From positions 103,865 to 167,864 of the forward strand of contig SUYM01000001.1 in the NCBI GenBank assembly GCA_015060455.1: DNA of 64,000 bases. Direction: 5' to 3'. The translations under genes were made by a program, and so were the position numbers. Below are positions 36,880-45,977 of the stretch, piece by piece. Under the pieces are notes generated by a model. The model was not told the origin of the DNA and ran no database searches. It saw only the letters and a list, made by a program, of their open reading frames with translations. Numbering within the stretch: position 1 is the stretch's first letter; the number at the start of each line of letters is the position of its first letter. The DNA is from Bacteroidales bacterium. GTDB taxonomy: Bacteria; Bacteroidota; Bacteroidia; Bacteroidales; UBA932.

Positions 36880-38676
36880 ATGAAACATATAACAAGTGGA
36901 ATATTACATGCTCTGGCGGTCCTGACTGTTATCGGGTCTGTGATCTTCTCGCATTCCTGTGCGAACACCACCACTCCTCCGACAGGAGGTCCCAAGGACA
37001 CCATACCGCCGCTTATCGTTGACCTCTATCCTGAGATCGGGCAGACGAACGTACCCACCACCAAGCCGAAACTGGAACTCAAATTCAATGAGTATGTGGT
37101 TGTGAAGGATCCCAAGAGCCTTTTCCTCTCCCCTCCTCTTGAAAAGTCAGCCCAGTTCAAGATCAAGGGCAAGAGCGTAATTGTGTATTTCGAGAACGAC
37201 CTTGACTCAAACAAGACATATACCCTGGATGTCACCAACGCCATCGCGGACAACAATGAGGGAAATATGTTCCCTGGCTACACCCTTGTGTTTTCGACAG
37301 GAGATGTGATAGATTCCATGATGGTGACGGGAGTTGTACAGGACTGCAACAGCCTCCAGCCTATCAAAGGTGCGACTGTAATGCTCTATAAGGACCACGC
37401 TGACTCGGCTCTCTTCCTTAAAAGACCGGACGCAGCAGTCAAGACCGATGAATGGGGATTCTTTTGTCTTAGAAACATACAGGATACAATATATCGTGTA
37501 TATGCAATCGTCGATGAAAACAATAACAACAAGTATGAGGCTGAAAACGAAAAGGTTGCATTTATTGACACATTGTTCCGTCCGACAGGCAGAGTCGTGG
37601 ATTCGCTTCCTGAACTCATGAAATATGACATGAACGACACTGTAAGTTGCATGGCAAGAAAGACAGAACTGACCCTGAACATCTTCCGTGAGAAGCCTAC
37701 AAAGCAGATGATTGTAAACAAGGAGAGAATCGGTGAAAGGACGGCATATATTACCTTCATGGCCCCATATGCCCAGATTGATTCCATCTGGATCAAGGGA
37801 GTTCCCAAGGAAAAACTCATCACCCAGTTCAATCTTGTTCAGGACAGTCTTGAAATATGGGTCAATGACCCTAAGCCGCAGCCGGATACACTCTTCCTGA
37901 ACGTCAAGTACATGAAGACAGATACGCTCGGCATGCTGAACAGTTTCACAGAGGAGATAAAACTTGCAAAGCCAAAATCTCTTCTTGTAGGAAAGACAGC
38001 GAAGAAGGATATCAAGAAGGAAGACACTACATGCGTATTCACATTGGAGGCGAAGCCTGAACTTGTTGAACAGTATGGATTTGTCATGGAATTCAAGTAC
38101 CCTGTCGTTGAGTCACCCTTCGATACACTCATATACAAGAGCATAAATCCTCGCCAGCAGGAAAGCATCGGCAAATTCACAGTCATCCGGGATTCGTTGA
38201 ATCTCAGGAAATATACAATCATGCCGAAGGATAAATTCCAGGCCGGCTGGGAATATATACTCAAGATACCTCACAGGGTGTTCAAGGACATAAACGGATT
38301 CTACAACGACAGTACAGAGGTTAAGGTCTCGCTTCCGAAGGACGACAAACTCAGCAGCATTTCGCTTGTACTGACCGGAGTAAAGACAAAATATATAGTG
38401 GATCTCCTCACGGAGAAGAGGGACAAGGTCATACGCTCCTACATCATCGACAAGGACCAGACATTGCTCTTCCCATATTTAAAAGCCGGCAAATACTCTA
38501 TCCGCTTCACCGAGGATGTCAACGGCAACGGTCTTGTCGATACCGGTAATCTTCTTGAACACAAACAGCCTGAGAAGGTGCTGTTCTATAAACTGGAAGA
38601 CGGAAAATATCTCATTGACATACCTGAAATGACAGAACTGGAGCAGAATATAGATGTGGAGGAAATGTTCAAATGA
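36880..38676 (+). CDS. Ig-like (SbsA-type) domain lipoprotein
   Basis: 598 residues. The N-terminal signal ends FSHSC followed by ANTTTPPTGGPKDTIPP, a classic Bacteroidota Ig-like lipoprotein start. Residues ~40-145 form a bacterial Ig-like domain (TNVPTTKPKLELKFNEYVVV, TYTLDVTNAIADNNEGN). The rest is beta-rich with another SpaA-like region (VQDCNSLQPIKGATVMLYKD). It is commonly found beside relA/spoT and a small beta-barrel in this phylum. It is probably an envelope structural protein; function unknown. It starts 5 nt after the previous gene. Confidence 0.82.
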   Translation: MKHITSGILHALAVLTVIGSVIFSHSCANTTTPPTGGPKDTIPPLIVDLYPEIGQTNVPTTKPKLELKFNEYVVVKDPKSLFLSPPLEKSAQFKIKGKSVIVYFENDLDSNKTYTLDVTNAIADNNEGNMFPGYTLVFSTGDVIDSMMVTGVVQDCNSLQPIKGATVMLYKDHADSALFLKRPDAAVKTDEWGFFCLRNIQDTIYRVYAIVDENNNNKYEAENEKVAFIDTLFRPTGRVVDSLPELMKYDMNDTVSCMARKTELTLNIFREKPTKQMIVNKERIGERTAYITFMAPYAQIDSIWIKGVPKEKLITQFNLVQDSLEIWVNDPKPQPDTLFLNVKYMKTDTLGMLNSFTEEIKLAKPKSLLVGKTAKKDIKKEDTTCVFTLEAKPELVEQYGFVMEFKYPVVESPFDTLIYKSINPRQQESIGKFTVIRDSLNLRKYTIMPKDKFQAGWEYILKIPHRVFKDINGFYNDSTEVKVSLPKDDKLSSISLVLTGVKTKYIVDLLTEKRDKVIRSYIIDKDQTLLFPYLKAGKYSIRFTEDVNGNGLVDTGNLLEHKQPEKVLFYKLEDGKYLIDIPEMTELEQNIDVEEMFK

Positions 38677-38687
38677 TGCATCTGAAT

Positions 38688-39545
38688 ATGAAGAAATGGA
38701 CTATCATAATGTTTCTGACCCTTCTGCCTGTGACGATCTTTGCCCAGGAACCGGACAAGAAACAGAAATTGAAATCAAAAGGAAAGTTGGAGATCATAGA
38801 TACTCTGACAGATGAATTTCTTGACACAGTGCAGGTAAAGAAGAAACTGAAACTTAATGATTACTCCATGATTGGTTTTCAATATGGAGCCTCGTTGAGT
38901 CAGGTCATGTGGAATCCCACCCAGAAACAGGATATGGTCTTTGTTCCTGTCAATCTCGGCGTCACATACACGCTTTACGGAAAGATGTTCGGATATATGC
39001 CGTATTTCGGTATTCAGACAGGAGTGTTCTATGCCCGTGAAGGATATAAATTCAAATATAACGAGGACAGAGACTATACCTACACCATCGAGGGTGCCGA
39101 AAAAGCCATAATGGACGTCATCGAAGTCCCTGTGCTGTCACATATCCACTTTGATTTCTGGCATTTCAAGATCATAGCGCAACTGGGTCTGTTTGCCGGA
39201 TACAGAATGAAGATCGAAAGATTCCCTGGTGATTCCGGATACGTGAAGGATGAACTCAAATACTCATTCACCAAGACGGACAACCGATTTGACTATGGAC
39301 TCAAAGGCGGACTCGGATTCGGACTTGTATTCGACCCCATCGAAATACACATCCAGGCGATGTATAAGCACTCCCTCTCGTCATTATATGAACCGGATCA
39401 TTACAGTCCATATTATTACAGATTCGCCTATCCTTCCAACATCATCATATCTGCTGGCGTTCATTTCCAGTTGACAAAGCGCTCCGGAATGACCAGGAAG
39501 GAACTTAAAAGACAAGCACGTGAAATCGTATATGGAAACGAATAA
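38688..39545 (+). CDS. PorT-like outer-membrane beta-barrel protein
   Basis: 285 residues from ATG 38688 (MKKWTIIMFLTLLPVTIFAQ signal). An earlier in-frame ATG at 38673 overlaps the preceding gene and would put charged residues before the signal. Alternating strands (SMIGFQYGASLSQVMWNP, YMPYFGIQTGVFYAREGYKF, IIISAGVHFQLTKR) indicate an eight-stranded or similar porin-type barrel. The basic tail MTRKELKRQAREI is unusual for a barrel C-terminus. Its end overlaps the ispG start by 14 nt. Confidence 0.78.
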   Translation: MKKWTIIMFLTLLPVTIFAQEPDKKQKLKSKGKLEIIDTLTDEFLDTVQVKKKLKLNDYSMIGFQYGASLSQVMWNPTQKQDMVFVPVNLGVTYTLYGKMFGYMPYFGIQTGVFYAREGYKFKYNEDRDYTYTIEGAEKAIMDVIEVPVLSHIHFDFWHFKIIAQLGLFAGYRMKIERFPGDSGYVKDELKYSFTKTDNRFDYGLKGGLGFGLVFDPIEIHIQAMYKHSLSSLYEPDHYSPYYYRFAYPSNIIISAGVHFQLTKRSGMTRKELKRQAREIVYGNE

Positions 39546-40827
39546 TCTTACAGCGAAAGTAGGAAATGTACTTATCGGAGGTGGAAATCCCATTGTTGTG
39601 CAGACCATGTGCAACACCCATACCTCTGATGTCCAGGCATCTGTCGATCAATGCGTGAGGCTTGCTCAGGCCGGGGCACAACTCATAAGGCTTACAGTGC
39701 CGTCATTGGCACAGGTGGAGTCTTTGCGGGAAATAAAGAGCAGGCTCATTGACATGGGTATAGACACTCCCCTTGTGGCTGATGTGCATTTTTCGTCAGA
39801 AATTGCCATAGCGGCCGCCGAGGTAGTAGAAAAGGTCAGAATCAATCCGGGCAATTTCCATAAGGACCACGAAAAGGCCAAGGAACAGTTCGCAAGACTT
39901 GTCGATGTGTGCAAATTGCATGGGACAGCAATCAGAATAGGACTGAATCACGGTTCATTGGGTGAGAGGATAACGAATCTCTATGGCAACACTCCTCTTG
40001 CAATGAAGGAGGCAGTAATGGAATGGTTGCAGATGTGCATCGACAATGAATTTTATAATGTGGTGGTGTCACTGAAAGCAAGTAACACTATTGTAATGGT
40101 TGAGGCTTACAGGCTGCTGTACAAGGCTATGCAGGAAAATGGCACGGTCTTCCCTCTCCATCTTGGTGTCACGGAAGCAGGAAACGGGGATTCTGGAAGA
40201 ATCAAGTCGGCGGTAGGCATTTCGGCACTGCTTTCCGAAGGTATAGGAGATACAATCAGGGTCTCTCTGACAGAAGATCCTGAAAATGAAATCCCGGTGG
40301 CACGTTATCTTGCTGACAGATATGGCAGACGTCTTCACTCGTCGATGATATCGCTCAAACTCAATGGCAGCACCGCTCAGGCTGAATACTGCTGTGATGA
40401 CAGACAGAAACTCCTCCTTGACATATCCTGTGATTTCGGTCGCAGACTGCTTGACAAGGAAATCGATGAACTTGTCATCAAGGGAACAGACGAGGCGGAT
40501 TATATCGTTGACGAGGTTATGCAGGCGGCAAGAAGACGTTTCTATCGTCCGGAATACATTGCATGCCCCGGCTGCGGACGCACAATGTACAACCTTGAAT
40601 CGACATTTGAGGAGGTGAAGCGCAGGACCGCCCACCTTAAAGGACTTGTGATAGCGGTCATGGGCTGCATAGTCAACGGTCCTGGTGAAATGGCAGATGC
40701 TGACTGGGGCTATGTCGGCGAAGGAAACTGCAAGGTCTCCATATATAAAGGGAAAACCCCGGTCCTGAGGCATGTTCCTGAGGCCGAGGCAATCGACAGA
40801 CTATTGGAAATGATTGAGGCTGAGTAA
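39532..40827 (+). CDS. ispG: 4-hydroxy-3-methylbut-2-enyl-diphosphate synthase with a short insert domain
   Basis: 431 residues from ATG 39532 (a GTG at 39520 would add four). The TIM barrel includes GGGNPIVVQTMCNT, VADVHFSSEIA, VRINPGN and LGVTEAGNGDSGRIKSAVGI. The 4Fe-4S domain has CPGCGRTMYN and MGCIVNGPGEMADADWGYVG. The enzyme makes HMBPP in the MEP isoprenoid pathway. Bacteroidota and plant enzymes usually carry a large middle domain (total 600 residues or more). Here only about 65-75 residues lie between the barrel and the Fe-S domain, intermediate between that form and the 372-residue E. coli enzyme. Confidence 0.95.
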   Translation: METNNLTAKVGNVLIGGGNPIVVQTMCNTHTSDVQASVDQCVRLAQAGAQLIRLTVPSLAQVESLREIKSRLIDMGIDTPLVADVHFSSEIAIAAAEVVEKVRINPGNFHKDHEKAKEQFARLVDVCKLHGTAIRIGLNHGSLGERITNLYGNTPLAMKEAVMEWLQMCIDNEFYNVVVSLKASNTIVMVEAYRLLYKAMQENGTVFPLHLGVTEAGNGDSGRIKSAVGISALLSEGIGDTIRVSLTEDPENEIPVARYLADRYGRRLHSSMISLKLNGSTAQAEYCCDDRQKLLLDISCDFGRRLLDKEIDELVIKGTDEADYIVDEVMQAARRRFYRPEYIACPGCGRTMYNLESTFEEVKRRTAHLKGLVIAVMGCIVNGPGEMADADWGYVGEGNCKVSIYKGKTPVLRHVPEAEAIDRLLEMIEAE

Positions 40828-40839
40828 TTTACTCAGCCT
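40817..40839. terminator. Bidirectional hairpin containing both convergent stop codons
   Basis: AGGCTGAGTA (40817-40826) and TACTCAGCCT (40830-40839) form a perfect 10-bp stem with a 3-nt loop. The ispG stop (40825-40827) and the stop of the opposite gene (40831-40829) both lie within it. Confidence 0.65.
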
Positions 40840-41896
40840 TTACTAATTCCTTCTGTGCCTTTTCCCACTGCTCCTTTGCATATTCCTGCATATCGACCAC
40901 TTCGTCCGTCTCATCTACAATCTCGTGTCCGAGCATAGTCTCGATGACGTCTTCCATTGTCACGATACCGCGGACCGAACCGTATTCGTCAAGGATCACA
41001 GAAATATGTTCCTTCTTGGAAAGCATCTTTTCCCAGATGTCGCTGACACAATCCTCTTCCGTGAATGTCATGATCGGGCGGATGATGTCCCTAAGAGGGG
41101 TAGTGAACTTGTCCTCAGCCATCTTTTCCAGAATCTCCTGCCTGAGGACATAGCCTATCACATATTCATCATTCTCCTCATCATAGACCGGGATGCGGGA
41201 GTGTGTAAGATCTTCTGAATCATAGAAGTCACGTATCGTCATATGTGCCTCGGCCATCTCCACCACAGCACTTGGAGTCATGATTTCGTGTGCAGTGACC
41301 TCATCAAGTCTGAGAAGATTCTGTATCATCTTCTTTTCCTCCTTCTCGATCACCTCCTCCTCAGTTGCCACGCTTACCATGGCAGATATGTCTTCCCTGC
41401 TGACACTCACCTGTGTAGAGTTCTTTGAAATGAGTCTTGTGAGTCTTTCAAGCACCCATACCAATGGGAAGGTGATGAAGATCATCGCGCTGATGATGGC
41501 AGAAGCCGGAATCGCAAGTCTTCTCCAGAAACTTGTACCTATGGTCTTGGGGATGATTTCAGAGAATATGAGAATCATCAGCGTGAATATTGTGGAAAAA
41601 AGACCCAGGAACGCATCTCCATAGACCTCATAGACGAGAGAACCTACGATGGAGGCTCCTACGGTGTTGGCTATGGTATTAAGACAAAGTATTGCAGAGA
41701 TCGGTCTGTCCGGATGCTGTTTGAGCCTTTTCAGACGTGATGCACCCTTGACTCCCTGATCTTCAAGACCTGTGATATATGACAAAGGTGTGGATAACAA
41801 TGTCGCTTCAAGAGTGGAACATAATGCTGAAACGAGTATTGAGGCCAGCATTATGATGTATATCAATGATTCAGAGTATAGTGACGCTTCTTCCAT
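40829..41896 (-). CDS. CNNM/CBS-domain membrane protein (CorC/TlyC-like)
   Basis: 355 residues. The N-terminal CNNM (DUF21) membrane domain has about four helices (SALCSTLEATLLSTPLSYI, LCLNTIANTVGASIVGSLVY, EIIPKTIGTSFW). A CBS pair follows (EIMTPSAVVEMAEAHMTIRD, HISVILDEYGSVRGIVTMED). It lacks a clear C-terminal CorC_HlyC domain and ends in an acidic/Lys-rich tail. Family members are linked to Mg2+/Co2+ transport. It is the last gene of the rsfS-ftsH-cdsA-psd group, 2 nt after psd, and converges on ispG with one base between stops. Confidence 0.9.
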   Translation of the reverse strand: MEEASLYSESLIYIIMLASILVSALCSTLEATLLSTPLSYITGLEDQGVKGASRLKRLKQHPDRPISAILCLNTIANTVGASIVGSLVYEVYGDAFLGLFSTIFTLMILIFSEIIPKTIGTSFWRRLAIPASAIISAMIFITFPLVWVLERLTRLISKNSTQVSVSREDISAMVSVATEEEVIEKEEKKMIQNLLRLDEVTAHEIMTPSAVVEMAEAHMTIRDFYDSEDLTHSRIPVYDEENDEYVIGYVLRQEILEKMAEDKFTTPLRDIIRPIMTFTEEDCVSDIWEKMLSKKEHISVILDEYGSVRGIVTMEDVIETMLGHEIVDETDEVVDMQEYAKEQWEKAQKELVKAE

Positions 41897-41898
41897 AT

Positions 41899-42555
41899 TT
41901 ATTTTTTCAGTTCGGCAATGACTGATTCACATGCCTTTACGTAATCTCCAATCTTTACCTTTATCTCAGCATCCAGCGGCAGGAATATATCTATTCGTGA
42001 ACCGAACTTGATGATTCCGCATTCGTCAGCCTTCTCGACAACCATGTCCGGCTTTGCATGATTGACAATTCTTCGGGCAAAGGTGCCGGCAATCTGCTTG
42101 AAGAACACCTCTCCGTACTTTGTGGTCATACCGGTCGAAGTATGCTCGTTGAGTTCAGATGCCTTCGGCAGATACGCAAGCATGTATTTGCCCGGATGAT
42201 ATCTGTAATATCTGATCTGTCCGTCTATCGGCCAGAAATTGACATGTACATTGAAAAAGTCCATATACACCGAAACCTGGATGCACTCCCCTTTTATATA
42301 TTCGTCCTCATAGACCTTCTCGATTACAACAACCTTACCGTCAGCGACCGAGGTCACGACATTGTCTTCACCGACTCTTTCCCTCTGAGGTACCCTGAAA
42401 AAGAACAGGACGAATCCCATGAAGAAAATGGGAATGATAGCGAGCAGATATGAAAGCACAGGCCAAGGAATTAACTTAAAGGAAGCAAACACCAAAGGCA
42501 GGCAGATGATCCAGACAATAAGTATTGTACCGTAACAGTTTCTGTGTATAACCAT
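41899..42555 (-). CDS. psd: Phosphatidylserine decarboxylase proenzyme
   Basis: 218 residues from ATG 42555 (MVIHRNCYGTIL). The short Bacteroidota enzymes start with a similar IHREG segment, so the upstream in-frame TTG at 42627 is rejected; it would also place a terminator hairpin inside the gene. Two membrane helices (~10-52) precede the catalytic part, with VNVHVNFWPIDG-type and YLPKASELNEH motifs. KFGSR carries the self-cleavage Gly185-Ser186 that generates the pyruvoyl group. It converts phosphatidylserine to phosphatidylethanolamine, downstream of cdsA in the same pathway. Confidence 0.93.
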   Translation of the reverse strand: MVIHRNCYGTILIVWIICLPLVFASFKLIPWPVLSYLLAIIPIFFMGFVLFFFRVPQRERVGEDNVVTSVADGKVVVIEKVYEDEYIKGECIQVSVYMDFFNVHVNFWPIDGQIRYYRYHPGKYMLAYLPKASELNEHTSTGMTTKYGEVFFKQIAGTFARRIVNHAKPDMVVEKADECGIIKFGSRIDIFLPLDAEIKVKIGDYVKACESVIAELKK

Positions 42556-42557
42556 AT

Positions 42558-42596
42558 AAAAAAATCTAGCCGCACCTGAACACTCCGGATGCGGCT
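42558..42596 (-). terminator. Terminator or attenuator between cdsA and psd
   Basis: On the minus strand AGCCGCA (42596-42590) pairs with TGCGGCT (42574-42568), followed after three bases by seven T (42564-42558). The psd ATG begins three bases later. The hairpin would stop or reduce transcription from cdsA into psd. Confidence 0.75.
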
Positions 42597-42620
42597 GCAA
42601 ATTTAGCAAATATTTGTCAA

Positions 42621-43523
42621 TTAGCAAAATAGACTATCTATGGCGACAAGGTATATGATGGCGACAGGAATTGCTATCAATGCGCTGTCAAACCTGTCCA
42701 GAAGGCCACCATGACCCGGAATTATGGTACCGGAGTCCTTGACATCATAATGCCTCTTCCACTGCGATTCTATTAGGTCTCCATAGACTCCTGCGATATC
42801 TATCAGAACTGCTATCGCAATGCAATGAAGCAGATCATATGAACCGGCCCTGAGCGGTAGAAGATTTGTGAAATACAGGGCGAGAGTCACTCCTATGGCC
42901 ACCAGCATGCCTCCCCAGAAACCTATCCATGATTTCTTCGGCGATACTGACGGGAAGAGTTTTCCGCCATACTTCTGCCCCAATGACAGACCGAATACGT
43001 ATGCTCCGACATCCGAGCCCCAGATGATGCAGAAGAAACATAGGAGAAGAATGCCATTGTATGCACCTGTGAAGGGGTTGAATACCGCAAAGTTAAGCAG
43101 CGACCATGGCACAGCGATATAGAGTATGGCTGTGTAGAGGTTGGCAAACTTGTCGAAACGGGTCTTGTCCTTGACATACAGGGAGTTGATCATCAGCACA
43201 AAAACCGGTATGAATGCGAGGATGACCATACGTCCGGGGATGTCAAATGCCTTGTACAGGAATACGAGGGTGAAGAGCGTTGCACCTGCCACGATGGAAA
43301 GAATCTGAGAGTAGCGATACTCCTTCCCGCATGTCATTCTCAGGAACTCCTTCATCATTACGACCAGGGCAAAGAGGAAAGTAGCACCGAATATCAGTTT
43401 TGAGCAAAGTTGAGTGGTCTGCGGGTCCAGCCATCGGATCAGTATCTTGTCCGACAGAAATGCAAACAGCATGATGGCTGCAAATACAACACCCGAAACA
43501 GTTCTTTTCAATAGGTTATTCAT
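42621..43523 (-). CDS. cdsA: Phosphatidate cytidylyltransferase
   Basis: 300 residues with about eight membrane helices. The C-terminal signature SQWKRHYDVKDSGTIIPGHG, followed by GLLDRFDS, is the CDP-alcohol synthase motif. It makes CDP-diacylglycerol, the precursor of all major phospholipids, in the inner membrane. It lies 13 nt after ftsH and upstream of psd, so phospholipid genes are grouped with the membrane protease. Confidence 0.96.
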   Translation of the reverse strand: MNNLLKRTVSGVVFAAIMLFAFLSDKILIRWLDPQTTQLCSKLIFGATFLFALVVMMKEFLRMTCGKEYRYSQILSIVAGATLFTLVFLYKAFDIPGRMVILAFIPVFVLMINSLYVKDKTRFDKFANLYTAILYIAVPWSLLNFAVFNPFTGAYNGILLLCFFCIIWGSDVGAYVFGLSLGQKYGGKLFPSVSPKKSWIGFWGGMLVAIGVTLALYFTNLLPLRAGSYDLLHCIAIAVLIDIAGVYGDLIESQWKRHYDVKDSGTIIPGHGGLLDRFDSALIAIPVAIIYLVAIDSLFC

Positions 43524-43536
43524 GGTTGTCCCCTTA

Positions 43537-45504
43537 TTATGTTTCTGTATTTACGGTTTCCTCCTGAGTGGCTTCCTCTGTCTGCCCGACTGGCTCAACA
43601 GTCTCTGCTCCCACGGCACCGGCCCTCGGTCCGAATATGTTTTCAAGATCCTCTGCAAATATGACTTCCCTTTCCAGCAGGAGTGCAGCAAGCGTCTTGA
43701 AGCCTTCGAGGTTATCGTTCAATATCTTACGGGTCTTGTCGTGGATATCGTTTATAAGTTCCTTCACCTCCTTGTCGATAAGTTCCGCCGTCTTTTCGCT
43801 GTACGGTTTTGTCAGGTCATATCCACGTGCCCCTGTCGAGTCGTAGAAGGAAAGATGGCCGACCTTGTCGCTCATTCCGTAATATGTAACCATACCGTAA
43901 GCCATCTTCGTAAGACGTTCAAGATCGTTCAATGCTCCGGTTGAAGGCTGTCCGTTGATGATTTCTTCGGCCACACGACCTGCAATGAGCGAACACATCT
44001 CATCCATCATCTGCTCCCTGGTCACCAACTGACGCTCCTCAGGCAGGTACCATGCTGCTCCAAGAGCCTGTCCGCGAGGTACGATAGTAACCTTGAAAAG
44101 AGGATTGGCATGAGGAAGCAGCCAACTGACAGTGGCGTGACCAGCCTCATGGTGTGCAATGGATTTCTTTTCAGCAGGTGTTATTATCTTTGACTTTCTT
44201 TCAAGTCCGCCTATGATCCTGTCAACCGCGTCGAGGAAATCCTGCTTGCCGATTGCAGGCTTGTCGTGCCTTGCTGCTGTCAGAGCCGCCTCATTGCATA
44301 CATTGGCGATATCAGCACCGGAGAAGCCAGGGGTGTGTTTTGCAAGGAATTCAAGATCGAAATCCTCAGCAAGTTTGAGATTTTTCAGATGCACCTGGAA
44401 TATCTCCTCCCTTTCCTTGAGGTCTGGAAGTTCAACATGAATCTGACGGTCGAAACGGCCTGCTCGCATGAGCGCCTTGTCAAGAATATCGGCGCGGTTA
44501 GTTGCCGCAAGTATGATGACTCCTGAATTTGTTCCGAAACCGTCCATTTCGGTAAGCAACTGATTCAGAGTGTTTTCTCTTTCGTCATTTGAAGAAAAGC
44601 CTCCATTCTTGCTCCTTGCACGGCCGACTGCATCAATTTCATCGATGAATACAATGCACGGAGACTTTTCCTTTGCCTGACGGAACAGGTCGCGTACACG
44701 TGAAGCGCCCACTCCTACAAACATTTCAACGAAATCAGAGCCGGAAATTGAGAAGAACGGCACATTTGCCTCCCCTGCTACTGCCTTGGCAAGCAAGGTC
44801 TTACCTGTGCCCGGAGGGCCTACAAGGAGGGCACCCTTAGGTATCTTTCCTCCAAGTGACGTGTATTTCTTAGGGTTTTTCAGGAAATCAACGATCTCCA
44901 TCACCTCATCCTTGGCACCGTACAGACCGGCAACGTCCTTGAATGTCACGTTCATACTGTCCTTTTCAGCAAGTTTTCCGGTAGATTTACCTACGCTGAA
45001 TATGCCTCCCGGACCACCGGCACCGCCATTGCGGCCCATACCGCGGAACATGAATACCCACATAAGTATGAAAAGCAAAGGGAATATGATCCATTCCAGC
45101 ATGCTCCACCAACTCTCGTGGTTTTCAATGACCACCTTTACCTGCTCATTCTCAGGCAGCCTGGCGTTCAACTCACCGAACTGCTCCTCTGCATTGAAAC
45201 TGGCGGAAACAAGAAATATGAAATGAGGTGATTTCTCCGGGACCTTTCCTCCGAACATACTTTCGTATTGTCCGAGTCTGTCCGGTTTCAAAGTTACACG
45301 ACCTTCATACTCATTCCTGATGAATACAACCTCCTTGATGTCTCCTTTGAGCCACTGCTTCTGCACATCGGCCCACTCCTCCTTCTGGGGATTGGCACCG
45401 CTGTCAGTAAACAGCATATATCCTATGCCGATAAGCAACAGGATATATATCCACGAGACGTTGAACTTGATTTTTATCTGTCTGTTTTTCTGATTGTCTG
45501 CCAT
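43537..45504 (-). CDS. ftsH: ATP-dependent membrane zinc metalloprotease FtsH
   Basis: 655 residues. Two membrane helices (~17-33 and ~134-153) flank a periplasmic domain. Walker A is GPPGTGKT (229-236). The AAA second region of homology is [20 protein letters not shown], and the zinc site is [11 protein letters not shown]. The C-terminal tail is acidic and Thr/Glu rich. FtsH degrades membrane and some soluble proteins. A 37-nt gap separates it from rsfS upstream. Confidence 0.98.
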   Translation of the reverse strand: MADNQKNRQIKIKFNVSWIYILLLIGIGYMLFTDSGANPQKEEWADVQKQWLKGDIKEVVFIRNEYEGRVTLKPDRLGQYESMFGGKVPEKSPHFIFLVSASFNAEEQFGELNARLPENEQVKVVIENHESWWSMLEWIIFPLLFILMWVFMFRGMGRNGGAGGPGGIFSVGKSTGKLAEKDSMNVTFKDVAGLYGAKDEVMEIVDFLKNPKKYTSLGGKIPKGALLVGPPGTGKTLLAKAVAGEANVPFFSISGSDFVEMFVGVGASRVRDLFRQAKEKSPCIVFIDEIDAVGRARSKNGGFSSNDERENTLNQLLTEMDGFGTNSGVIILAATNRADILDKALMRAGRFDRQIHVELPDLKEREEIFQVHLKNLKLAEDFDLEFLAKHTPGFSGADIANVCNEAALTAARHDKPAIGKQDFLDAVDRIIGGLERKSKIITPAEKKSIAHHEAGHATVSWLLPHANPLFKVTIVPRGQALGAAWYLPEERQLVTREQMMDEMCSLIAGRVAEEIINGQPSTGALNDLERLTKMAYGMVTYYGMSDKVGHLSFYDSTGARGYDLTKPYSEKTAELIDKEVKELINDIHDKTRKILNDNLEGFKTLAALLLEREVIFAEDLENIFGPRAGAVGAETVEPVGQTEEATQEETVNTET

Positions 45505-45541
45505 TCTTTGACTTGTACGTTAATTTGATTGATACGCAAGA

Positions 45542-45889
45542 TTACTCTTCATAGACTGTCCTGTCCGCATCTGCCCATAAGTCTTCGAGACGATAGAACG
45601 ACCTGTATGGGGTCTGAAATACGTGGACCACTATTTCACCGTAGTCCAGAATCACCCAGAAGGCGTTTTCCTTACCCTGGGTGCGTATGACTTTCCGTCC
45701 GCATTTCTCTATCATCTTTTCTTCCACATTGTCGGCGATTGCCACCACGGCAGGTGCCGAATCTGAATTGCAGACTATGAAATAATCTGAAATTGCCGTA
45801 CCTATCGGTCTGAGGTCCAATGATATTACATCCTGCGCCTTCTTGTCCAACATTGCATCAGCAATTACTTTAAGTGTCGAGTTGTCCAT
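45542..45889 (-). CDS. rsfS: Ribosomal silencing factor RsfS
   Basis: 115 residues. DAMLDKKAQDVISLDLRPIG, DYFIVCNSDSAPAVVAIADN and WVILDYGEIVVHVFQTPYRS with a YRLEDLW ending are typical of the RsfS/IojAP family. It binds ribosomal protein L14 and blocks subunit joining when nutrients are short. It is the first gene of the rsfS-ftsH-cdsA-psd group, with a strong promoter. Confidence 0.96.
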   Translation of the reverse strand: MDNSTLKVIADAMLDKKAQDVISLDLRPIGTAISDYFIVCNSDSAPAVVAIADNVEEKMIEKCGRKVIRTQGKENAFWVILDYGEIVVHVFQTPYRSFYRLEDLWADADRTVYEE

Positions 45890-45920
45890 ATAAATAGTTG
45901 TTATTTTTTCATAAATCTTT

Positions 45921-45952
45921 CAAATATAATCAATTTCTGCACCATGACCAAT
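45921..45952 (-). promoter_or_regulatory. Promoter of the rsfS-ftsH-cdsA group
   Basis: On the minus strand ATTG (45952-45949), 20 nt, then TATATTTG (45928-45921). Expected start near 45914, 25 nt before the rsfS ATG. Confidence 0.7.
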
Positions 45953-45969
45953 TTGATTATCCGGTCATG
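45943..45969. promoter_or_regulatory. Inverted repeat overlapping the rsfS -33 element
   Basis: CATGACC (45943-45949) and GGTCATG (45963-45969) are exact complements around 13 nt. No T-run follows, so it may be an operator rather than the rpe terminator. Confidence 0.4.
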
Positions 45970-45977
45970 ACAAATTG

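Noticed and set aside
40069..40773. 234-codon minus-strand frame inside ispG
   Set aside because: Antisense to well-conserved IspG motifs; a shadow of codon bias.
42556..42627. N-terminal extension of psd from TTG 42627
   Set aside because: It would translate an intrinsic terminator, overlap cdsA, and add residues absent from the usual short Bacteroidota enzyme.
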